From Tetrapyrgos nigripes (taxonomy: Eukaryota > Basidiomycota > Agaricomycetes > Agaricales > Campanellaceae): a DNA stretch of 64,000 nucleotides. The notes beneath the pieces are model-generated. The model made no database searches and had not been told where the DNA came from. It worked only from the letters and a program-made list of their open reading frames with translations. Positions within the stretch are counted from its first letter, which is position 1; every line of letters begins with the position of its first letter. Below are positions 56,486 to 64,000 of the stretch, in pieces. The stretch spans positions 620,001 to 684,000 of the forward strand of contig JAACJM010000011.1 in NCBI GenBank assembly GCA_013368315.1, read 5' to 3'. The translations under genes and the position numbers were made by a program.

Positions 56486-56980
56486 AGGACGAGCTTTCAC
56501 CGGAGCTCGGCAAGCTAGTCTTCCAATGTTCCGCCCATTGCTTGCGGAGTCGTTTGTCCACGTCTCCCTGGCTTGGCCAATACCTGTCCCAATCAATGGT
56601 GTGGGTTGTAGCTTCCCATCTAGGATCGTTCCAATCAAAGTTTCCCCACTCTGTTGTGTTGGTTGCCGTTCCCCAGCCCCCTCCATTGTCGCTCGTGTCC
56701 CACTGTACAATGTTATCTGCCCCCCATATACTGCTGTCTCCCCATCCAAGCTTCCCCTTGTGTTCCGCACGTAGGGAAGTCCATTGAACCACACATCGAG
56801 CTCGATGCCCTCGACCCAACCTGCATCGTCCTGGTCTGTCTTCTCCTCCCCATGTGCAGCATTGGCATCCGTTATGAGGTCTGGCATGCTGTTTCAAGAG
56901 TCAGCATTGGCGTCCTGAATGCCTCCCGTAGGTGCAACGCCCTGCATTAGTTGGGTGTTGTTAGAGGAGGTGGTAGACAT
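56484..56980 (-). pseudogene. Trp/Gly-rich extra reading frame between pol and 3' LTR
   Basis: From ATG 56980 (MSTTSSNNTQLMQGVAPTGG) the frame meets TGA at 56894, then reads DDAGWVEGIELDVWFNGLPY. A shift to another frame gives GWGDSSIWGADNIVQWDTSD, GGGWGTATNTTEWGNFDWND and WDRYWPSQGDVDKRLRKQWA, ending SSGESSS at 56484. The density of WG, GW and W-D is striking. Likely one former reading frame with a nonsense codon and an indel. No structural family recognised. Confidence 0.5.
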
Positions 56981-57152
56981 CGTTATGACGAGAGTGTTGT
57001 ATGAGAAGGGAAGGGTGAAATTGGTAGGATGTGGTTGAGCTCTGTTCTTTCTTCTTGTGGAGAGGGGTCGTTTTATAGTTGTTTGTCTATACGGAGTCAG
57101 TGTTGAATGGACGGTCAAGTTACCCCGAAGATGGGTTTGACAGTAGACGCCG

Positions 57153-60100
57153 TTAACGTGGGAATGCGATCGATGAGTGATGACAGAAATCCGGATTCGA
57201 TTGCCGAGTGGGGTGTGAAGGAGGGCATAAAATACCGACGGTCCGTAACAGTGTCTCTCCTCGGAGTTGTGCTCTCGCTTGAAGCACACGGGTACTTCGC
57301 CATATGTCCTCCATGGCGATTCCTAGTGAACGCACCGTTGTTCTGGGGCGTATCAGGTTCTTGGGTCGATATGCATCTGGATGTTGTTGATGGAAGGTTT
57401 CAATCATCTCCTTCACCTTCGTCAATCCTGACGCTGGTTCCCATGAATTTTCCGATTCAGCATAATCCAACCATTTGACAAGGTATTGTACTCCCCGGTG
57501 GTTTCTCGTTGGTTTTGAATCTAGAATTGCTTCCACATCGTATTTGTTATCTTCGGATAGTAACTCAGTAGGTTCTCCTGGGTAGTTCACTCCGTGGGCT
57601 TCGGTCTCTTTGTACGGCGATAGGAGTGAAGCATGGAACACTGGGTGAATGCGCCAGCCATTTGGTAACTTGAGTCGATAATTGACTTCACCGATAACGT
57701 CAGTGATTTCGAATGGTCCGTGACGACGATTTGCCAACTTAGCTTTCGGTCTCGTCGTCTTCAGATTCTTTCCGTCTAGCAACACTTTATCCCCAACTTT
57801 AAACTTCATCCCTTCGTTCCTGTAGTCCTTGTTCCGCTCTTTCATCAGTTCAGCCGCTGTCGCCAGACTTGCTTTTAGTTCCTCTCGAACTGCATCCAAG
57901 TTCTGGAGGCGTTCTTCGACTTTTGGTACATGTGAAGTCGGATTGATGGAAGGGAATATTCGGGGTAGAAATCCATGGAGTAGTTCGAATGGCGATTTCC
58001 CAGTGGCTGAGTGAACTCGGGTATTGTGACAGAATTCGGCATAAGGTAGGTATTTGACCCAATCGTCCTGACGATAGTTACAGAAGGTCTGAAGGTATTG
58101 TTCAAGTTCTTGATTGAACCTCTCTGTCTCGCCATCTGTCTGCGGATGATAAGCTGTACTAAGTGCTGAAGTGACACCTAACTTAGCGTAAATGCCTTTC
58201 ATCACTTGGCTTGCGAATTGAGGTCCGCAGTCAGATATCATTTTATCCCACAAGCCATACCGCTGCCAAGTGTTGTCGAACAATAAGTCAATTGTTCCGT
58301 TGCTATCGATATCTTTTCTGCATGGGGAAATCACAACTGTTTTTGTTGAACGGTCGACTGTGACGTGAATTGCATTGAAACCGTCACATTCTGGCAAATC
58401 TGTGATGAAGTCGGTTGTAATGGTACCAAAGGGTCGTTCCGGTATTTCGTTCAGGATTAATGGTACATGCGTCGGGTGGTTGTTTGCCTTGGTTAACTGA
58501 CAGGTAGCGCATCCTTCAACATAATTACGAACGAATACTGACATACCGGGCCACCAAAACTCTCTACTGACGAGTTTGTACGTCTTGAATTGTCCCGGAT
58601 GTCCAGCAGTAAGGCTATCGTGATGCATTTTAACGATGTCCCGTCTGAGTTGTTGATCGTTTGGGATGTAGATCTTCCCTCTGAACAAGACGATTCCATC
58701 TTCGTAGTTCCATTCCTGTAGATTTTTTGCCAAAGCACGTGGTCTGTTGTTAAAGATGGTTTGTAACGCACTTATGACTTCAGCATCCTTTTCTGGACAT
58801 TCCTTGATCCGTCTTTTCAACTCTACATCTCCTATTGCGGTTACCGTTCCTGGCCATGTCGCCCGAATTCTGAAGAATCTGGGGTCCAGTAAGACCCTGT
58901 CTTTGTTGTCGTTTTCGACCCCCTCTTTATGGTCTGATCTCCGAGAGTGGGTCACTTCGATTCAAATTCCCAGGTTTGTGTGTGAGCGTAAAATCGAATC
59001 TGGTCAAAAACAAGGCCATTCTTGCTTGTCGTCGGCTAAGTTTTTGGGCAGTGGTGAAGTATCTAAGGTTGTCGTGATCGGTCAAGATTTCGATGGTATG
59101 TGGTCTGCCTTCCAGGTAATGTCGCCAGGCTTCAAGTCCGCGTATGATCGCTAGCAGTTCTTTGTCGTGAATGTCGTAATTCTGTTCGGTTTCGGATAAC
59201 GCTTTTGACAGGTAGGCTACTGGATGCCATTTGCCATCTGATCCTTGTTGTTGCAGGATACCTCCCGTAGCGTAATCTGATGCATCAACTTCTACTCAGT
59301 ATGGTTTAGAGTGATCAGGCATGAGAAGGACTGGTGAAGTTGTAAACGTATCTTTGAGTGTTTGGAAAGCCGTTTGAGCTTCCTCGGACCATTTCCATGG
59401 GTGCACCTTTTCCGTGAGATCGAACAGTGGTCGTGCGATTTTTGAGAAGTCACGTATGAAACGACGGTAAAAGTTTCCGAAGCCGAGGAATGACTGTACG
59501 TCTTTGACATTACGTGGGACTGGCCATTTGGTTACGCCCTCGACTTTGACTGGGTCCATCGCCAATGTGTTGTGTGACATGATGAGGCTGAGGAACTCCA
59601 CTGAATCAGTTTCGAAAGTGCATTTTTCCGGTTTAGCGTATAAGTCGTTATCATGGAGTCATGCCAATACTTGTTTCACCATGCGTCAATGTTCTTCTAG
59701 TGACTCCGTGAATATGAGAATATCGTCCATATAGATTACGACTTTTCCGGAGTCGATCAGGTCCTTGAATAGAGTGTTCATCATCGCTTGGAATGTGGCT
59801 GGAGAGTTCATAAGACCAAAAAACATCACCGTTGGTTCGAAGAGACCGCGGTTGGTTTTAAACGCCGCTTTCCATTCATCTCCCTTCTTGATGCGTATGT
59901 TGTTATACCCCCATCTAAGGTCGACTTTGGAAAATATTCGTGCCCCTTTGAGTTTGTCTACGAGTTCCGATATAAGCGGCAAGGGGTATTCGTTCTTGAC
60001 GGTCCCTTTGTTTAGGGTACGGTAGTCCTGTACTGGTCGTAGTTTTCCGTCTTTCTTTTTTACAAAGAAGAAGGGACTTGCCATAGGAGACTTCGACGGT

Positions 60101-60993
60101 CTTATGTACCCTTTCTCCAAGTTTTCCTTGATGAATTCATCGAGCTCCTTTTGTTCATTTGGGGATAATGGGTATGTCTTGCAGGGACGCGGTTCAAAGT
60201 CCGGTTTTAACTCGATAGCGTGATCCCATTCGCCACATTTCGGTAGTCGTTCTGAGGTTTGTTTGTCAAAGACTCGTAGGAACTGATGATATTGCGAAGG
60301 AATCTTATCTTTAAGAGGTACATTGACCTGAACGTTATGGGCTGCCTCTGCGAGTTCTTGTGCTTTTGTGAAACCCGCGTGGATGTTCAAGTTCGGTATC
60401 CCTGACGCTTCTTCATCCATTTTTTCCTCTTTCTCCAATAATTCTTCCATTATGTCCTGTTCCCATCATTCTGGGATCGTATCTCTTCTGTAGTCATCTT
60501 CAGTAAAGATCGCCATCTCTTCCGAACTTCAGTGGAAGGATCGGATAGGAATTCGACGACGTCACCCTGCAATCTTTGATTGGGCAACCGGTTTAAATCA
60601 TCCAACTGGTTCTAACCATCTGACTTGGTAATCCTTGTGGTGGGTTCTTGGATCGGTGACTATGGGTTTCGAGGGTTTAGTTTTCAAATGGAGAACGGGA
60701 GGTTTTGCTGTGATGCATGTTTCTGGGCATCTAGTCATGTCTACCCGTGAGTTCGACCAGTCTATATCTGGATTATGTTCTTCCAACCAGTCGGTACTGA
60801 GAATTATATCGTGATCTCCAATGTCCGTCACGTAGAACTCGGCCTCTTCTTCATGATACGCTACACCGTCTCGGGAATAGATACAGAGATTCTGGATAGT
60901 GTATTCTCGTACCCATCCCATGGTGTTTTCGGAGCCGTCGACGTTTCGGACTGGAAACGGGTTTTTGATAGGAAGAAGGGACGATGCTTGCAA
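57153..60993 (-). pseudogene. Pol polyprotein remnant: protease, RT, RNase H, integrase, chromodomain
   Basis: Protease end: FPVRNVDGSENTMGW and ILSTDWLEEHNPDIDW (60993-60598). [29 protein letters not shown] and the catalytic YMDDILIF (60450-59686). RNase H-region: VEVDASDYATGG, YDIHDKELLAI. Integrase: zinc-binding H..H...C-x-x-C (HHDSLTAGHPGQF, GCATCQL), DDE residues in TTDFITDLPE, ISDCGPQFAS and GETERFNQELEQ. Chromodomain: YDVEAILDSKPTRNHRGVQY, LVKWLDY, NSWEPASGL. Breaks: TGA at 59686-59688, 59659-59661 and 59296-59298, each where CGA (Arg) fits, and frameshifts near 60450-60600 and 58945. The chromodomain directs insertion to marked chromatin in related elements. Confidence 0.9.
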
Positions 60994-61088
60994 TGTAGAT
61001 GAAATGGTGGTGAAGGGTAAGAGGAGTTGAGAATCAAGGCGAATGAGGTAGAAGAGGAAAAACTCAAATAGTGAGGTGGGTGTATGGG

Positions 61089-61098
61089 AGTTCGTTCA
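61089..61098 (-). promoter_or_regulatory. Putative self-priming primer-binding site
   Basis: Minus-strand TGAACGAACT, two bases downstream of the 5' LTR, is the exact complement of AGTTCGTTCA inside the LTR (61277-61268), which lies where transcription would start below a TATATA box. This is the layout of Tf1/sushi-type self-priming. I did not see a match to a usual tRNA 3' end. Confidence 0.55.
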
Positions 61099-61100
61099 AG

Positions 61101-61617
61101 TGTCAAGGTTGTCGTTACACTCGATAACCACCCAAGTCACACAAATACGAGAAAGTCGGTTACAAGAGAATAGATTGATCAAGAGAGATAGAGAGATAGG
61201 AAGATAGAGAGGAAGTAAGCTGACTAGGCTCTACACTGCGTAGTAAAAGTACGGAGCAGAGACGAAGTGAACGAACTAAGGAATAGGTTACAAGGATCAC
61301 AGGTATATAAGTAAAATATGAACAGATGGGAGAGAGTAAGTAATAATAGACGGTATCATGTGGAAATGTCAAGGGCGGGAGAGTAATAGGTCAAATATGG
61401 ATAGATGAAGGTATTGGATCATACGGAGTGATTGACAGTGAGAATGTCCATGGAGATAGGAATCGGAGGAGATAAGGATGTGAGTCATAGATCTAAAGAG
61501 ATGGTAACTATCGACGATGATGCGAAATGGTTGATGTTTATGGGGTTAGAGTGGGAAGTAGATAGTAAAGGGAAAAGAATAGAAAGGAAATGAATAGGCG
61601 GGGAGCGATTCATGACA
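61101..61617 (-). repeat. 5' LTR (517 bp)
   Basis: Promoter LTR of the minus-strand retrotransposon. A TATATA box is at 61309-61304 (minus strand), 32 bases before the putative start A at 61277. The right target duplication CTGGT follows at 61618-61622. Confidence 0.95.
61304..61309 (-). promoter_or_regulatory. LTR TATA box
   Basis: TATATA on the minus strand; the distance to the putative start at 61277 is 32 bases, as expected for a TATA-driven LTR promoter. Confidence 0.6.
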
Positions 61618-63591
61618 CTGGTTGGGCCGAATCCTGATATTGGTGGAAAGGTAGATGTGTGCTGGTAAGTTTCCTGTTTGAGTGTTAGTAACATTCTGAT
61701 TCTGACCATTGTCATGAAGGAATGTTAATGGAAACAACGGGATGGGATTGGACTGGCATCAATTCGACGAACGCGCATTCAAGGCTACAGGTGATTCCTT
61801 GATCAGGTTCACCAAGACTGTATTCAGTGAGTATTTGAATACCGTCATTTAATACATACCCATATTGACATACGGGACCCAGGTTCAAGTGATCGTGCAG
61901 CTAGGACTGGTCAAGGTGATGCTCATGTCTGGCCATCGTCCACTTTCGCCAATGAACCTGCTCCTTCGACTCCTTCCCATACCCAAAAACAGACCAAGAG
62001 GAAGTCCCGTCGGGTGGTAGAGAGTGAGGCTGAAGAGTCGGAGTCAGAGCCACCTCCCAAGAAGAAATCGTCCAAGAATGCTTCGAAGAACGCCTCGAAG
62101 ACCGCCTCGAAGTAGTCTGCCTCGAAGAAAAGGAGGGTGGTAGAAAGTGAGGCCGAGGAATCAGAGTCAGAGCCCTCTCCGAGACCGTCCAGGAAATCTG
62201 CCTCGAAGAAGTCTGCGTCCCAGAAATCCCCCTCGAAGAAATCCACCTCAAGGAAAAGGAAGCTGGTCCAAAGCAAGGCAGAGGAGTCGGAGGTAGAGGA
62301 ATTGGAGGTAGAGGAATCGGAGGTAGAGGAATCAGAGTCTCAGTTGCCTCCAAGGAAGAGATCTGGAAAAAAATCAACGAAGGCGCGCACTCCTCCTCGC
62401 CTAGACACGCCTCCTCTACCAAACACGCCTCCACCTCTCCCAGAGACTCCTCACCCAAACGCTCCTCCACCTCAGACTCCTCCACCTCAGACTCCTCCAC
62501 CTCAGACTCCTGCAGCAACCACGCCAATTTCCTTCTTTCCTTCCCCCACTTGTCCAGGCAGCATGCCTTTCTCTGGGCGAATATTTGCCCCGTATGACCG
62601 TGGAGAACCTTTCTTGGCTACGACCCCACCTCCTGACCTTCGGTACTCACCATTCCTACACACAAGTCCGCGGCCGCCGTCTATAGAACTTCCGTTCTAC
62701 TTTGATGTCACTACCACTACTACTGCCAACGCCGACGTCACTACCTCCCCCAACGTCACTGCCACGTCCCATTCCGATTCCACTTCCCCTACCCAATCCG
62801 GTTCTCACACCTCAGTAGTCATGGAGGAGCCATATACCATCTCCAGGGAGGCTATTTGCTGGCACTATCCCAGAGAGAGTGAGTTCTGGCCTGGCTTACG
62901 TCTTGCCCTCGGGGAATGGGGCCGTTACCTGGATGCTGTGCCTAAGGAGGATGATGAATGGATCACTCATTTCGAGGAACTGATTGACATCTATCTCCAG
63001 ATAGAGCATGCCTACCGGTACCACGAGAACAATGGAGTCATCATGTCACAGATGGAATGGCCGGGGATTTGGGAGTGGGAAAACGCCGGTCGCCCATATT
63101 GGGCTATTGTTGAGCCTGGTAGACGTTGCATTGAGGACGAGGTGAAGGGCTTGCAGACATGGTGGGAAGACTTTGCGACGTTTGAGAAGGGTGAGATGGA
63201 CTTTGCTCCGCTGGACTCAACGTCGGGCAAGAATGGCGTGTTCAGGTTCATGGTGGGTTTGATGCTCTGCCTCACCATGATTCTTGGAGATCCGGAGGAG
63301 GAAAACTTCAATAAGCGCAATGCGGACAAGACCTTTGCCCTTGCTGGATGGGCCGACCTCGTGATCGATGCCAAGGAAACCCTCGAACATGTCTACAAGC
63401 ATGCCAAGTTCAAGAACCCACCGAGATTGAAACGCAAGGCTGCTGAGATGGAGGAAAGTGGGTCAAGTCAAAGGATGACTCGTCGTCGGGTGGCTGAGCT
63501 GAAGGAGAAGGAAGAAGAAGAGAGTAAGAAGAGGGGCAAGAAAGGGAAGAAATCGGGTGGGAGAGGCACTTTCAAGCCCAAAGGGAGGTGA

Positions 63592-64000
63592 TCGTGGGCG
63601 GTCATCCTGAAGCTCATCATTCTTGGTCATTCTTGCTGTTGTGGGTTTTGTTCGTCGTTTATTTAGTTGTTTGTTGTTTATTTTGTATGGAAGACTTTAT
63701 GTACATGTTGTGGACTTTTATATAATGTTATTACTGCCAACCGATATATATATATGGGCCCATAGTACGAACTCAATGAGACGTTGACTTGTGTTGAGAA
63801 GTCCTGATGAAGATGGCTGTATTGAAATATTGGATGGTAAAATTTCACAAATTTGACAAGTCTCAAAAACCTGGCATAAAAAGTGAGCGCAAAAACGAAA
63901 TGAACAAGACAGTGATACTAGTATGGTAATGGGACATCGTACATACCTGTGAGAGTTTTCAGAATCATTGTAAGTTCCATGTATAGCCGATACTGTTCCG
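63592..64000. other. 3' flank of the accessory gene with an element-B motif
   Basis: After the stop at 63591 there is no convincing gene. CCGATATATATATATGGG at 63741-63758 belongs to the element-B motif set, and the window closes with AGCCGATACTG, possibly the start of another copy, so element B may continue to the right. Confidence 0.45.

Larger units (their letters stand above)
55956..61617 (-). mobile_element. Ty3/gypsy chromovirus (LTR retrotransposon), gag missing, recent insertion
   Basis: 5,662 bases bounded by two 517-base LTRs and CTGGT duplications; transcribed on the minus strand. From the 5' LTR (61101-61617): primer-binding region, a truncated protease, RT/RNase H, integrase with a C-terminal chromodomain, a Trp/Gly-rich extra reading frame, a polypurine tract and the 3' LTR (55956-56472). 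The gag region and the start of protease, including the D-S/T-G active site, are absent: coding sense begins in mid-protease about 120 bases from the LTR. Stops and frameshifts in pol make it non-autonomous. Confidence 0.95.
54037..63591 (+). pseudogene. Accessory gene of KDZ element B, split by a retrotransposon
   Basis: Starts MVKAKAPQDKQKPGQRPWYN, then KARKAWLDEHYKFL-type helix, a frame change near 54152, and DWITGKYLLKFGETF. After an intron come a long Ser/Thr/Pro-rich region, KKKKSKKKAAEDEFDALDLE, NSKISEYLRKASRTVRSAQS, DAQTFMKHYYDSMVKKDADK, ALEKWGPVIARFNAAVADEL and GMVMVTALV, where the Ty3/gypsy element begins. Beyond it, and one copy of CTGGT, the frame resumes GPNPDIGGKVDVCW, then across introns MGLDWHQFDERAFKATGDSL and a basic/acidic repeat region (KKSASKKSASQKSP), a Pro/Thr-rich stretch, and a final folded-looking domain from about 62820 (MEEPYTISREAICWHYPRES) to the stop at 63591. 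A TAG at 62113-62115 adds a second break. Function unknown. Confidence 0.7.
45900..63800 (-). mobile_element. KDZ transposon B with accessory cargo, possibly running past the window
   Basis: Extent inferred from gene content and a second scattered palindromic motif. CCTGTATTTAAATACAGG occurs at 46473-46490 and 46644-46661. Relatives: CCGATATGTAAATATGG (46674), CCGATATATAAATATGGG (47940), CCTGTATTAGAATACCGG (49173), CCCATATTTATATTTGGG (50610), CCGTATTTAAATATGGG (51690), CCCGTATATCAATACCGG (54869), an intron at 61830-61880, and CCGATATATATATATGGG (63741). Contents: KDZ transposase, viroplasmin-like and small basic genes (minus), an unknown gene and an accessory gene (plus). A Ty3/gypsy element (55956-61617) is inserted in the accessory gene. 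Ends are approximate; 63990-64000 may continue it. Confidence 0.65.

Noticed and set aside
61060..61100. tRNA-primed PBS such as the iMet type
   Set aside because: The sequence after the LTR does not resemble TGGTATCAGAGC or another usual tRNA 3' complement, whereas the self-complementary 10-mer fits exactly.

Overview
The window is genomic DNA of a filamentous basidiomycete, most likely an Agaricomycete. The grounds are many short introns (about 45-95 bases, GT..AG, some with CTAAT-type branch sites), a NACHT-WD40 STAND receptor of mushroom type, KDZ-family and Plavaka-family DNA transposons, a KDZ-linked TET/JBP dioxygenase and a chromodomain Ty3/gypsy retrotransposon. No prokaryotic feature, CRISPR array, rRNA or convincing tRNA was seen.

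Layout. 0-6 kb: a Ser/Pro-rich gene running off the left edge (minus), a duplicated 165-bp hairpin repeat, decayed paralogous gene fragments (minus), then six units of a ~140-bp tandem repeat, each with CACGTG. 6.3-11.1 kb: an intact-looking NACHT receptor with 14 very similar WD40 repeats (plus). 12-21 kb: small multi-exon genes, among them a T5orf172/GIY-YIG-like protein and a gene with a duplicated exon, plus a 279-bp MITE. 21-29.3 kb: decayed, gene-poor DNA and the remains of a large repeated-family protein (minus).

29.5-64 kb is a nested transposon island. KDZ element A (about 29.5-45.4 kb) carries a KDZ transposase (minus), an unrecognised gene (minus), a TET/JBP 2OG-Fe(II) dioxygenase (minus) and an accessory gene (plus). 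A 4,390-bp Plavaka-type element (29,675-34,064; 19-bp perfect TIRs, 7-bp TSD) is inserted in the last codons of the A transposase. KDZ element B (about 45.9 kb to beyond 63.7 kb) carries a second KDZ transposase, a viroplasmin/RNase HI-N-like protein and a small basic protein (all minus), an unrecognised gene (plus) and an accessory gene laid out like that of element A (plus). That gene is split by a young Ty3/gypsy chromovirus (55,956-61,617; TSD CTGGT) which has lost gag.

Two patterns tie the island together. Each KDZ element has its own near-palindromic motif scattered through its introns and flanks: ACTTTT-AC-AAAAGT in A, CCgTATttAAATAcgGG-like in B. The nested intruders appear to lack the host motif. 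Also, many in-frame stops in the transposon genes are TGA where CGA (Arg) is expected, and the LTR pair differs only by transitions, mostly at CpG. This suggests decay of methylated CpG next to a transposon-borne TET/JBP enzyme, whose natural substrate is 5-methylcytosine.
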